A stretch of DNA of 55,178 nt from Defluviitaleaceae bacterium (GCA_009788055.1 WQSG01000014.1:1-55178), one strand, 5' to 3'. Shown: positions 36,052 through 44,331, counted from the stretch's first letter. The notes: a model not told the origin generated them from the letters alone. Translations and numbers: made by a program.

Positions 36052-36314
36052 TGCTTGAAAAAATCGAAACCAAGGAAATTATGACGTGCTGGGAAGCTAT
36101 GCAAAAGTACCGTACACAGCATTTTATAATGGCGATAACAGAGGAAGTAGACCAATGCTATAACGATTTGGGGTACGTTATGTACGTCGCGGACAAGGAG
36201 CGGGAATTTCACCAAATTCCCCGTAGCGAGTACAAAGATAAACAAATTGCGTTCATGTTCGGCGTAGCCGCAGAACCATACCCGATAATCGGAAATGTGG
36301 TGTATCATGACTAA
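36051..36314 (+). CDS. Small hypothetical protein coupled to CotH
   Basis: This 87-residue protein was not recognised. Its ATG overlaps the CotH stop (TAATG) and its stop overlaps the retropepsin start by 8 bp, so all three are probably translated from one mRNA. It is acidic, with ITEEVDQCYNDLGYVMYVAD in the middle, and has no signal or membrane segment. A partner of one of the neighbours is plausible. Confidence 0.65.
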   Translation: MLEKIETKEIMTCWEAMQKYRTQHFIMAITEEVDQCYNDLGYVMYVADKEREFHQIPRSEYKDKQIAFMFGVAAEPYPIIGNVVYHD

Positions 36315-36786
36315 AATTCCATTTGGCGAATACGGCAGGGTTTTTGTTCCGATAAACATAAAACCGATTGACGACATCACCTTGCAAAAAACACTTTTCA
36401 AGGTAGACACAGGGGCAGACACAACAACCATCTCCAAAGAAGTATTAATAAACCTAGGCTACAGCATGGACTGGATAAACCAAAACGCCGTTGTGTATGA
36501 GGACAAGGACAAACCCACAACCGCCGCAGGAGAGAAAATAAACGCAGGATATGTACAGCTTCCGCTGATAAATCTTCTTGGATATGAGGGGCGCAACTGG
36601 GTTTTTCAAATAATCATGGACGAAAACCAAGACTTCCGAAACCTTTTAGGGCGGGACTTACTTACGGGTTTTAACTACACCTTCGACAATGACGAGGACA
36701 TTTTTTCAATTTCCCGCACAAAAACATTTAAGCCGCGATACAAATTTTTACCGCAACAAGAAATAAATGAAATTGCCGCGAAGTAG
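36307..36786 (+). CDS. Retropepsin-like aspartic protease
   Basis: This 159-residue protein has the single-lobe aspartic protease motif DTGAD (D34-T35-G36) within LFKVDTGADTTTIS and the second-strand hallmark LLGRDLL (about 116-122). Such enzymes act as dimers. It has no signal peptide, so it is probably cytoplasmic. The ATG at 36307 is inside the preceding gene's end. Coupling to a CotH gene suggests processing of a surface or spore protein (inference). A terminator follows. Confidence 0.8.
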   Translation: MTKIPFGEYGRVFVPINIKPIDDITLQKTLFKVDTGADTTTISKEVLINLGYSMDWINQNAVVYEDKDKPTTAAGEKINAGYVQLPLINLLGYEGRNWVFQIIMDENQDFRNLLGRDLLTGFNYTFDNDEDIFSISRTKTFKPRYKFLPQQEINEIAAK

Positions 36787-36795
36787 CAAAAACAA

Positions 36796-36836
36796 AACCC
36801 GCCCCTTTTTATACATGGGAACGGGTTATTTTTTTG
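36796..36836 (+). terminator. Terminator of the CotH operon
   Basis: AACCCG pairs with CGGGTT, with a loop that can extend the stem, followed by ATTTTTTTT. Confidence 0.75.
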
Positions 36837-36915
36837 TGGTCATATTAAAAGCGTGGTTTGCATTACGGCGCGGAATTGCCGAAAATACAGGGCATTATCT
36901 ACAGACAAAAGAAAT

Positions 36916-36945
36916 TTGCACCCGCACGGGAAAGTATGTTAGAAT
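36916..36945 (+). promoter_or_regulatory. Promoter of an attenuator-type leader
   Basis: TTGCAC (36916-36921) and TAGAAT (36940-36945) are 18 bp apart, with TGT just before the -10 (extended -10). The core TTTGCACCCGCA...AAAGT-TGTTAG recurs at 55054-55082. Confidence 0.65.
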
Positions 36946-36959
36946 GCATTTGTTACAAA

Positions 36960-37025
36960 ATGAGTAGCGACCGTGCGGTGTTAGCGCACCCCACGGCGAG
37001 TGTAGGGATACAAGACATCACCTAA
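36960..37025 (+). CDS. Candidate 21-codon leader peptide
   Basis: The frame reads MSSDRAVLAHPTAS and ends GIQDIT before TAA, immediately behind the leader promoter. No strong Shine-Dalgarno sequence is visible. The DNA also forms hairpins here (GTGTTAG of 36978-36984 can pair with CTAACAC at 37022-37028), so the frame may be chance. Kept as a candidate because of its position in an attenuator-like leader. Confidence 0.3.
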   Translation: MSSDRAVLAHPTASVGIQDIT

Positions 37026-37103
37026 CACACACGGGCTTTTGCCCGCCACTACGCAATCACAGTTTAGCATTGTTTTGCCCTTGTTTCAATAATAAGCGCG
37101 GAC

Positions 37104-37180
37104 GTGTTGTGTTTCTGTTGCGTGGTTCGGCGGCAGGGTTGTTTTTGGTATTTTTTTGAATATCCAAGGTGTGTAAGGTG
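37104..37180 (+). other. Second leader ORF region running into the terminator stem
   Basis: From GTG 37104 a 25-codon frame, rich in Cys and aromatic residues (LCFCCVVRRQGCFWYFFEYP), ends with TGA at 37180 inside the 5' arm of the terminator. In another frame GTG 37109 gives FLLRGSAAGLFLVFF. Which, if either, is translated cannot be told. A ribosome here would disrupt the terminator stem, as in ribosome-mediated attenuation. Confidence 0.3.
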
Positions 37181-37216
37181 ATGGCAGGTTTTCTGCCGTC
37201 CTTACGCACCTTTTTT
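37168..37216 (+). terminator. Strong intrinsic terminator of the leader
   Basis: GGTGTGTAAGG (37168-37178) pairs with CCTTACGCACC (37200-37210) with one G-T pair. An inner stem GGCAG/CTGCC is followed by TTTTTT. Confidence 0.85.
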
Positions 37217-37397
37217 AATTCGCAACAAACCCGCAGGGCGAAGTATGGTTTGCATATTTTGCCTTGCGGACTTTACACCGGAGCATCTAAAAAATACGAA
37301 AGGCGGTGTTCAAATGAGCGTTGAATGAACAACAACTTTATTTTGACACTTTTAATTTCGAGAAGCGCGAAAATTTCTAAAAAACGGAGGTATTAGT
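37217..37397 (+). other. Gap between the leader terminator and the next gene
   Basis: I see no gene in this 181 bp. It contains short TGCGGACTTTACACC-like sequence but no clear promoter. The ribosome binding site of the next gene (CGGAGG) lies at its end. If the terminator is read through, the 37398 gene would be the regulated one. Confidence 0.4.
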
Positions 37398-37880
37398 ATG
37401 TGGATAGTAATTGTAATAGCCGTTGTTGCATTTTTAATATGGCGGATGGTTAATAACTATAAAAAGGAAAACGCGAAGTATGCTCTCATGGTATCTTCAT
37501 GTGCCAATTGTAAGTTGCATATGGTTGATGTTCAGGATATTGATGGAATCAACCAATATATGGAGAACTATATAGACTCTTACGCTAGAGGCTTGATTAG
37601 TTGCGTAGGGCTTGGTTCGGGCAATAATGCGATATGGACTGCTGACAATCTTCTTAAATCATCCTCAACTCATCCCGTAACCGTAGGTGACCTGCTTCAT
37701 ATTAGTAGTCGGGCTATATTTATGGCATCCGACGAGTCATTCCAAACTCCGCACAACAATTTCATAGCTTTAGCCGTTAGATGCTATAACATCATATCGG
37801 TAATTGCAACGATTAACGGATGTACCGATTGCGCATCCAAATTCAAGGAAGGCGCAGGTAAATTATCCCAAAAAACATAG
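37398..37880 (+). CDS. Membrane-anchored hypothetical protein
   Basis: This 160-residue protein has one N-terminal membrane segment (WIVIVIAVVAFLIWRMV, 2-18) and a mostly polar remainder with five cysteines (SSCANCKL at the start, NGCTDCASK near the end), suggesting a metal site or disulphides. No family was recognised. The ATG follows CGGAGG at good spacing. It is the first gene after the attenuator-like leader. The Sel1 gene follows after 37 bp. Confidence 0.6.
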   Translation: MWIVIVIAVVAFLIWRMVNNYKKENAKYALMVSSCANCKLHMVDVQDIDGINQYMENYIDSYARGLISCVGLGSGNNAIWTADNLLKSSSTHPVTVGDLLHISSRAIFMASDESFQTPHNNFIALAVRCYNIISVIATINGCTDCASKFKEGAGKLSQKT

Positions 37881-37917
37881 CGGCTGAGTTGATTACAACG
37901 GAAGGGGCGTGATAACC

Positions 37918-38364
37918 ATGGGACAAATCAAACGACTTCTAAAATGCGCAAATGAAGGTGACTGGGTTGCGCAGAAAAAAATAGAAGAAGCCGTTGACCA
38001 TCAATTAACATATGCCGAAATGGTTGCACATACGAAGGAATGCAAACGTCTGGCAGAAACAACCAATGACCTGACCGCAATACAAGGTTTGGCAGGAGCG
38101 TACTACAGCGGGCTTGGAATCGAAAAAAGCCCGCAAAAAGCCGAATACTGGTATAAAAAAGGCATTGAATTTTACAACTGCCCTGTATGTATGTTTGGTC
38201 TTTGCCGTATTCTGATAACCGCATACGATGAATACGACAAGGCGCATGAACTTCTTTTGGAAGCGGTAAGGCTTGATTTATTGGACTATATCGCAAGGGA
38301 AGAACTTGATGAAATGGTGGACGCGATAGCCACCCTTAGCGCATACGCAAAACTAAAAAATTAG
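37918..38364 (+). CDS. Sel1-like (TPR) repeat protein
   Basis: This 148-residue soluble protein has Sel1-type repeats: AIQGLAGAYYSGLGIEKSPQ then KAEYWYKKGIEF, and FGLCRILI with YDKAHELLLEAVRL. Such proteins are protein-binding scaffolds. The ATG at 37918 lies 10 bp behind GGAAGGGG. A GTG at 37909 is possible. It is probably co-transcribed with the 37398 gene. Confidence 0.7.
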   Translation: MGQIKRLLKCANEGDWVAQKKIEEAVDHQLTYAEMVAHTKECKRLAETTNDLTAIQGLAGAYYSGLGIEKSPQKAEYWYKKGIEFYNCPVCMFGLCRILITAYDEYDKAHELLLEAVRLDLLDYIAREELDEMVDAIATLSAYAKLKN

Positions 38365-38392
38365 CCCCCACTAATAAATTTCGTAAAAAGTG

Positions 38393-38421
38393 TTGACAAA
38401 TTATTACGAAAGTATTAAGAT
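38393..38421 (+). promoter_or_regulatory. Promoter of the SH3-domain gene
   Basis: TTGACA (38393-38398) and TAAGAT (38416-38421) are 17 bp apart, close to consensus. A dyad TACCCCTC/GAGGGGTA (38421-38428 and 38448-38455) spans the expected transcription start and the ribosome binding site GAGGGG. The left arm lies at or before the start site, so it is more likely a DNA operator than an RNA hairpin. Confidence 0.75.
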
Positions 38422-38461
38422 ACCCCTCGGAAGATATTAAAAACTTTGAGGGGTATTTAAA

Positions 38462-39217
38462 ATGAAATTGAAAATCTTTGTAACAAGTATACTTTTGAGC
38501 TTGTTTTTGGCACCGGCAACAGCACTTGCAGATTTATCCGAAGCACTGGATTACAGGGAACAAGACGTGTCCGTTCTCTCTGCAACAAATGAACATGAGC
38601 CTGTAACATTTATCACAACATCACGCTTAAACTTGCGTACTGCACCCGGCACATACAACGAACGCATCAGAACGGTGAACCCCGGCACACGGGTTGAAGT
38701 TTTAGATTTCGGTTGCGGATACTGGTTTGAGGTTTACCACAACGGAACAACAGGCTTTATGTACGCGGCGCACCTGCGCGAACTTGGCGACGGCACATCT
38801 GCCTTCGGCGAAGTAGAGCTTCTTCACTGGAGCTACGCACGTTATGTTATGACACTCGGCACGATTGCAACACTCATTGATGTTCGTACAGGGCTTTCGT
38901 GGCAGGTAGCATCATTTTCCAACGGAAACCACGCCGATATCGAAACAATTACGGCAGAAGATACAGCAATAAAACTGCAAGCATTTGGTAGCTGGACATG
39001 GACACCGCGTCCCGTTATCGTGCTAATCAACGACCGCACCATTGCCGCTTCCGTAAACGGAATGCCCCACGCAGGCTGGACGCGTAGCGGCAACAACATG
39101 AACGGTCATGTATGCTTGCACTTCCTTGGCTCTACCACGCACCGCCCTGCGGCGCAACACGTTCGCGACCACCAAAACGCTGTAATGGAAGCGTACAACA
39201 CGGCATTAACTTGGTAG
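38462..39217 (+). CDS. Secreted SH3b-domain protein
   Basis: This 251-residue protein has a signal peptide (LKIFVTSILLSLFLAPATA, about 3-21), a bacterial SH3 domain (LNLRTAPGTYNERIRTVNPG to GFMYAAHLREL, about 57-107) and a C-terminal domain with HVCLHFLGSTTHRPAAQHV and DHQNAV. That last part resembles the histidine-containing domain of some Firmicutes cell-wall proteins. It is likely wall-binding, and enzymatic action is unproven. GAGGGG lies 8 bp before the ATG. The radical SAM gene starts 2 bp after its stop. Confidence 0.75.
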   Translation: MKLKIFVTSILLSLFLAPATALADLSEALDYREQDVSVLSATNEHEPVTFITTSRLNLRTAPGTYNERIRTVNPGTRVEVLDFGCGYWFEVYHNGTTGFMYAAHLRELGDGTSAFGEVELLHWSYARYVMTLGTIATLIDVRTGLSWQVASFSNGNHADIETITAEDTAIKLQAFGSWTWTPRPVIVLINDRTIAASVNGMPHAGWTRSGNNMNGHVCLHFLGSTTHRPAAQHVRDHQNAVMEAYNTALTW

Positions 39218-39219
39218 AC

Positions 39220-39807
39220 ATGAATATTTTTTACAGACTCACAAACAGGCTTTTCGTAAACATAACCAATGCCTGCCCGTGCGATTGCATATTTTGCATA
39301 AGAAATCTAACGGACGGCATGAACGAAAACGAAAGCCTATGGCTGGAACGAGAGCCGACCCTTGACGAGATTAAAGCCGCGTTTAATGCGCGGCTTGATT
39401 TTTGTGAAATCGAAGAAATAGTTTTCTGCGGCTTTGGTGAGCCAATGCAGCGCGCCGAGGACGTAATTGCCCTAACCCGCCACTTCAAAGCGACACAGCC
39501 AAATAAAAAAATCCGTCTTAACACAAACGGACTGGTGCGCCTTATAAACCCCGCTTTCGATATTTCGCAATTGGCGGAAATGGATTCCGTTTCCATCTCC
39601 CTAAACGCCGACACGGCGGAAGAATACGACCGCGTAACCCGCCCGTGTTTCGGCAAAGCCGCCTACACAGAGATGCTGAATTTCGCCGCAGAAGTGAAAA
39701 ATTACACCAATGTCACCCTGTCCATCGTAGACGTGCTAACCCCCCAACGCACAGAAAACTGCCGCAAAATAGCAAAAGAGCTTGGCGTAATGTTTAGATT
39801 ACGCTAA
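39220..39807 (+). CDS. Radical SAM protein of the TatD-associated type
   Basis: This 195-residue protein starts MNIFYRLTNRLFVNITNAC and has the CxxxCxxC cluster site C19-C23-C26 (CPCDCIFC), RNLTDGMNE, WLEREPTLDEI, CGFGEP and RLNTNGL, matching the radical SAM family that usually sits next to tatD. No tatD is near. The ATG is 2 bp after the upstream stop. A terminator overlaps the 3' end. Substrate unknown. Confidence 0.85.
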   Translation: MNIFYRLTNRLFVNITNACPCDCIFCIRNLTDGMNENESLWLEREPTLDEIKAAFNARLDFCEIEEIVFCGFGEPMQRAEDVIALTRHFKATQPNKKIRLNTNGLVRLINPAFDISQLAEMDSVSISLNADTAEEYDRVTRPCFGKAAYTEMLNFAAEVKNYTNVTLSIVDVLTPQRTENCRKIAKELGVMFRLR

Positions 39808-39817
39808 GCTCTTTTTT
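39775..39817. terminator. Bidirectional terminator between convergent genes
   Basis: AAAGAGCTTGGCGTAAT and ATTACGCTAAGCTCTTT pair with one mismatch around GTTTAG and have an A run before and a T run after. The stem overlaps the ends of both the radical SAM gene and the DUF2225 gene. Confidence 0.85.
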
Positions 39818-40616
39818 ATATCGGTTCTTTATTTTTAATCAGCTCCCGAACATGGGCGGCTTTTTCTTTTAGTCTTTTGCCCGCGGTTTTTGTCATTATA
39901 ACTTGGCTGATGTACCGCAGGGCAGAATCGCGTTCGCCTGTGCGGCGGCACAGTTCGCCAAGAAGATAACACAGTGTTAGCGAGTCCATGCCGTATACGG
40001 GAAAGTTCTCGTTAGAATACGCAAGCTCAAAGCCTTTTCTGGCGTAGATGCGAAAGGTCTTGGCGGCTTCTTCATCTTCTTCCATATCCGCAAACCACGA
40101 AAGACGCAAGCACAGCATGGCTCTTTCGCTGCTGCGTGTCTTTTTCAGCGTGGCACATAAGAGTGCCATCAAGTAGCGTTCTTTTGCGTGGGTTGCGTCA
40201 AGTTCCAGAGGGTATTCCTTGTATTTGAATTGGGGCGCAAGGGTTTTTATTACCGCCTCGCGCTGGCTGTCGCGCATTTGATTAAAGTGCGCCGTCATAG
40301 CCGCGTATCCGCAAAATTGACACATGATAATATTGTACAGCATTGGGTCGTAGGGTTTGTAGTGCGCCCGTAAATCTGTGTCGCTTTCTATAAATCGACA
40401 CTTGCCCGTGCGCATAGTCACGTCATGAAAATCATGACTGCACACAGGACATTTGTGGCTTTTCAGATATACATAGTCCATGATTGGTAATTCTTTTGCC
40501 TTCGCGCTTTCGCTATCGGGTCTTGCTTTTTTCACACGCTCATCGGCTGTTATTTCGCCCGCGTCAGGCACTTCCGTTATTCCCAATGACGAAAGAGAAG
40601 CAAATATATTTACCAT
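39816..40616 (-). CDS. DUF2225 protein
   Basis: This 266-residue protein has two Cys pairs (HKCPVCSHDF and CQFCGYAA, a probable zinc site) followed by TPR-like helices (ERAMLCLRLSWFADME and TLCYLLGELCRRTGERDSAL), which match DUF2225 proteins of Clostridia. Function unknown. It has about 75 bp of separation from tsaD and converges with the radical SAM gene. Confidence 0.85.
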   Translation of the reverse strand: MVNIFASLSSLGITEVPDAGEITADERVKKARPDSESAKAKELPIMDYVYLKSHKCPVCSHDFHDVTMRTGKCRFIESDTDLRAHYKPYDPMLYNIIMCQFCGYAAMTAHFNQMRDSQREAVIKTLAPQFKYKEYPLELDATHAKERYLMALLCATLKKTRSSERAMLCLRLSWFADMEEDEEAAKTFRIYARKGFELAYSNENFPVYGMDSLTLCYLLGELCRRTGERDSALRYISQVIMTKTAGKRLKEKAAHVRELIKNKEPI

Positions 40617-40691
40617 TTATGTGCGCCCCCGAAAATTTTTTTATAACACGCTAATAATATCATGTTTTCTCGCGGTTTTGCAACGATATGA

Positions 40692-41687
40692 CTAACACAT
40701 ACGCCCGGGGTAGGCGTTAAGCTGTAGCCCGTCTGCGCCGCCCGCAAGCAAGCGATAATACCCACGACAGGCAATCATTGCGGCGTTGTCTGTGCAGTAA
40801 ATCGGCTCGGGCTTGAAAAGCCGTAGGTCGTTTTGTTCGCAAGCGGCAACAATTGTTCGGCGCAGTGCAGAATTGCAAGCAACCCCACCCGCCAGCACAA
40901 TGGTATCGAAACCTTCATGCTTGCAGGCGGAAACAGCGCGTTCCGTCAAAACATCCACAACAGCTTTTTGAAATGACGCGGCGATATTCGGGATATTTAC
41001 GCCGTCGCCGCCGTTTTTCTCCTCACGGGCGATATGTTGCAAAACCGCCGTTTTTAATCCGCTGAAACTGAAATCAAAACCGTCAATTTTTGCCCGTGGG
41101 AACGGAATCGCCGCTTCGCCGCCCTGTGCCGCAAGGTCAATTTGAGGGCCGCCGGGGTATGGCAAACCCAATACCCGCGCAACTTTGTCGAAGGCTTCTC
41201 CCGCCGCGTCGTCCCGCGTAGAACCCACAACACGATATGTGTCGTAACCTTCCACCGCAAGCAAAAGCGTGTGTCCGCCGCTTACCACTACAGCCAAAAA
41301 AGGCGGCTCTAAATCATCCCGCCCCAAATAATTAGCGCAAACGTGCCCCTCGATATGGTGAACGCCAACGAGGGGCTTTTTTTGTACAAAAGCCAAACCC
41401 TTTGCGTAATTAAGCCCCACCAAAAGTGCGCCCGCAAGCCCCGGCCCGTTGGCAACGGCAAAGGCGTCTATATCCGCAAGGGCGACGCCTGCGTGCGAAA
41501 GGGCTTCATCTACGATAAACCCGATACATTCTATGTGCCGCCGCGCCGCAATTTCAGGCACAACGCCGCCAAAAGGCGCGTGAAGCTCTACCTGCGACGC
41601 TATGATATTTGAAAGCACTTCGCGCCCGTTGCGCACAACCGCCGCCGAAGTCTCGTCACAGCTTGTCTCAATGCCAAGCACTATCAT
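40692..41687 (-). CDS. tsaD: tRNA threonylcarbamoyladenosine transferase TsaD
   Basis: This 331-residue ASKHA-fold protein installs threonylcarbamoyl on A37 of ANN-decoding tRNAs. MIVLGIETSCDETSAAVV opens the protein. VHHIEGHVCANYL holds the metal-binding histidines, and VVSGGHTLL, FSFSGLKTA and GGVACNSALR follow. ATG at 41687 is 7 bp behind GGAGG. The first ATG of MKM at 41693 would be too close. It lies directly behind rnz. Confidence 0.96.
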   Translation of the reverse strand: MIVLGIETSCDETSAAVVRNGREVLSNIIASQVELHAPFGGVVPEIAARRHIECIGFIVDEALSHAGVALADIDAFAVANGPGLAGALLVGLNYAKGLAFVQKKPLVGVHHIEGHVCANYLGRDDLEPPFLAVVVSGGHTLLLAVEGYDTYRVVGSTRDDAAGEAFDKVARVLGLPYPGGPQIDLAAQGGEAAIPFPRAKIDGFDFSFSGLKTAVLQHIAREEKNGGDGVNIPNIAASFQKAVVDVLTERAVSACKHEGFDTIVLAGGVACNSALRRTIVAACEQNDLRLFKPEPIYCTDNAAMIACRGYYRLLAGGADGLQLNAYPGRMC

Positions 41688-41689
41688 TT

Positions 41690-42613
41690 TCATTCCTCCA
41701 AAAATTTCAGTGTCTTGGTCATTCTGTCGCGCCCGTTTTTTGTGTTTGGGAAGATGTCTGTCGCAAAGTGCAGATAGTTGTGCGGGTCGGGAAGTGACGG
41801 GCTGTAATGGGTAAGCCATAATTCCTTTGCGTTGGCTTTTTGCGCCAGTATCGCCGCCTCGCTGAACACCATATGTTTGCGCCCCGCCGCCTTTTCCAGA
41901 AGCGCGTCGTCGCCGTAAAGCCCTTCGCAGATGAACAGGTCGGCGTTTTCCGCAAAAGACGGAAGCGCGGCAACAGGGCGTGTATCCGTGCAAAAAACGA
42001 GTTTAAGTCCCTTTCGCGGTTGCCCCAAAACCATGTCCGACGTAAATGTCCTGCCCTCATGTTCGATATTGGCATCCATCTGTTTTTGCAATACGCCCCA
42101 AAATTTTAACGGAATGTCTTGCTCTTTCGCACGGGCGGGGTCAAACTTGCCGCGCCGCAAAAGTTCCAAGCTGTACGCAAAACAAGCCATGCGGTGGTTC
42201 ACCGGCATGGCTTTTAAAATCAGTGTCTCGTTCAGTTCAAAAGTGTGCGCGCTTTTTGCGTCACGCTCTATAAATTCTATGGGGAAGGGCAAATCCCGCG
42301 CAATCACGCACAGGCTGTTTACCACAGATGCCAACCCCGGCGGGCCGATTAGTTTAAGCGGCTCTGTGCGGTCGGCGTTTGCCATGGTAAGCAAAAGCCC
42401 GGGCAAGCCCGAAATATGGTCGCCGTGGTAATGGGTGAAACAGATTATGTCAATCTGTTTGAACCCCCAACCCAACATCCGCAAGCTAACCTGCGTTCCC
42501 TCCCCGCAATCAAAAAGGAGCATAGAACCGTTTACGCGGCACAGCATTGAAGATAAAAAACGTCCGGGCAAAGGCATCATGCCGCCTGTCCCTACTAATG
42601 CAACATCAACCAA
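41690..42613 (-). CDS. rnz: Ribonuclease Z
   Basis: This 307-residue metallo-beta-lactamase-fold nuclease trims tRNA 3' ends. ALVGTGGMMPLPGRFLSS, THYHGDHISGLPGLLLTM (zinc ligands), FCTDTRPV and LWLTHYSPSLPDP are all present. The start is taken as TTG at 42613, which lies 7 bp behind GGAG and inside the CotH stop region (8-bp overlap). The longer frame is the CotH gene's own DNA. It is coupled to tsaD. Confidence 0.93.
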   Translation of the reverse strand: MVDVALVGTGGMMPLPGRFLSSMLCRVNGSMLLFDCGEGTQVSLRMLGWGFKQIDIICFTHYHGDHISGLPGLLLTMANADRTEPLKLIGPPGLASVVNSLCVIARDLPFPIEFIERDAKSAHTFELNETLILKAMPVNHRMACFAYSLELLRRGKFDPARAKEQDIPLKFWGVLQKQMDANIEHEGRTFTSDMVLGQPRKGLKLVFCTDTRPVAALPSFAENADLFICEGLYGDDALLEKAAGRKHMVFSEAAILAQKANAKELWLTHYSPSLPDPHNYLHFATDIFPNTKNGRDRMTKTLKFLEE

Positions 42614-44255
42614 AGAAGTACTCCAAACTTTCCAAGATATAAAGATGCCTGTTTGCCGCAAAATGCAATGTGTCCTCGTGGTACTGTGCTATGGTTTCGC
42701 GTGTTACACCTTCATTCAGAAGCCCTGCTTCCAGCGCGAAACCAAGTTCGTTGGAAATATCGCCATAGAGTTCTTCAAGCACTTCGCGTATTGTTTCGTA
42801 GTTAAGGGTGTATTCCATAAGTTCGTGGAGAATTTCTATAAAGCGTTCCACCATTTCGGGGCGGGTTAAAACATTGCGAAGAAGAAGCCCGTCGAAAACT
42901 TCCAGTTCCATCAAAGGCTGCAACGTGGCGCGGCGATAGTCCCCGCCGATATGCCCGAATGTTTGGTCCATGCTAAACATTGCAAAACGCCAGCGGCCGT
43001 CAAGTTCCTGCGGCAGTCCGGGCGAAAGTTCGCCCGTGTAACGCCAGCGGTACAAATTATCGTGCGGCCAATCGTTATTGCCAACCCATATTTGGAAGGC
43101 GTAATAGCGCAGCATATTGTCCACATCAAGGATTGCTTCAAGCTGTGCAAATTCGTCGTCGTCGGTAAGGTCGCGCCAAGCGAAAAGATTTTTGTAGGTC
43201 AGTGCTTGTTCTTCCTCCGGCGTAATATCGCGGAAAACCCATTCGCCGCGCCCCAGAACGTCAAAATCACGCCGTGGCGCATTGTACAGCCTTTGCAGAT
43301 AATTATCGTCAACGCGGGTTTGAAGCCACATATGCCCGTGGTATTCGCCATTGACAAACAAAGCCGCCGCACGAACGGGGGTTACGTCGATAAACCCTGC
43401 GCGGCGCGCAAGAACAGAGCCCAATTCGTGGCGCAAAATGCCGTGTTGACGGTCTTGCCCGCCATTGCGAAGGATAATATTATCGTATTCGGAAATGGCT
43501 CTGCCCCTCTCGTCGTGGGAAACATCGCCCGGGAAGAAACGGTAACGGAAACTGCCCGACTGCGGAGAATATTCCCGCCGTGCGATAAGCCGCAAAGAGC
43601 GGATGTCTTCACCGCGGGCGTACCCGCCCGTTACGCGCATACCTGCCGCTTGCATGAAAGCGCGTTCCCCGTTTGGGTAGAACATTTCGATATAAACGGG
43701 GCGTTCCCATTCGCGCCCGCGCTGGTTAAAGTTTGCAGGGGTAAGGGCGGTAACATTGGCACCGGGGTTTTCCGCAAGATATTCTTGCCGAACGATACCT
43801 TCCGTAAAAATGCCCGTGTAAAAATCGTGCAGGTTGCGTTGGTCGGTGGAAAGCGAGAAAACCAAAGTGTCGAAGCGACTGTGTACGCCCGCGCCGTAGA
43901 AAAATGTGTGCGTGTTTGTTGCGGAGGTTTCGTACCCCGCAACGGCAATGGCACGAAGAACAACGGTTTCCACATTTTCCCCAACCTCAAAGAAAAGCGG
44001 GCCTGTGTATCTTTGCGAATTTATTGTGGGGATAGAGCCGTCCGTTGTGTAAAAAATTTCCGCAAAAGGCAAAGAAGCCGTGATTACTATAGCAAAATCT
44101 TCGTCAAAGAAGTGGTCTGTTTCGGAAAATGAAACCCGCAAAGCCGAGCCGACAAACCCGTCAGATGTGACGGTTGTAACGGGGAACAGTTCAAGCATAA
44201 CAACACCCGCAATAAATACCACCACGATAAAAGCAAAGGCAAATATTCTTTGCAT
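42606..44255 (-). CDS. CotH-kinase-like membrane-anchored protein
   Basis: This 549-residue protein has one N-terminal membrane segment (about 4-24), a CHB_HEX_C-type motif (FYTTDGSIPTINSQRYTG, about 70-87) and a CotH domain with IYIEMFYPNGE-like segments, RVTGGYARG, IILRNGGQDRQHGILRHE and FAMFSMDQTFGH (acidic motif). It is shorter than the secreted CotH at 32050 and lacks cohesin and dockerin. GGAGG lies 8 bp before the ATG at 44255. It is divergent from the VTC gene and coupled to rnz-tsaD downstream. CotH, VTC and DUF4956 genes commonly cluster in Clostridia. Confidence 0.85.
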   Translation of the reverse strand: MQRIFAFAFIVVVFIAGVVMLELFPVTTVTSDGFVGSALRVSFSETDHFFDEDFAIVITASLPFAEIFYTTDGSIPTINSQRYTGPLFFEVGENVETVVLRAIAVAGYETSATNTHTFFYGAGVHSRFDTLVFSLSTDQRNLHDFYTGIFTEGIVRQEYLAENPGANVTALTPANFNQRGREWERPVYIEMFYPNGERAFMQAAGMRVTGGYARGEDIRSLRLIARREYSPQSGSFRYRFFPGDVSHDERGRAISEYDNIILRNGGQDRQHGILRHELGSVLARRAGFIDVTPVRAAALFVNGEYHGHMWLQTRVDDNYLQRLYNAPRRDFDVLGRGEWVFRDITPEEEQALTYKNLFAWRDLTDDDEFAQLEAILDVDNMLRYYAFQIWVGNNDWPHDNLYRWRYTGELSPGLPQELDGRWRFAMFSMDQTFGHIGGDYRRATLQPLMELEVFDGLLLRNVLTRPEMVERFIEILHELMEYTLNYETIREVLEELYGDISNELGFALEAGLLNEGVTRETIAQYHEDTLHFAANRHLYILESLEYFFG

Positions 44256-44331
44256 ATAAAAACCTCCCATTGTGTGATTACATAAAAGATACCATGCAAA
44301 TCGTACTATCGCAATACTTCTGTAAAATAAG

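Noticed and set aside
36767-36967. 66-codon frame behind the retropepsin gene
   Set aside because: It runs through a terminator and into the leader promoter, without a ribosome binding site.
42951-44132. 393-codon frame antisense to the second CotH gene
   Set aside because: No family similarity, no ribosome binding site; the opposite strand has full CotH motifs. It is a shadow of the codon bias.
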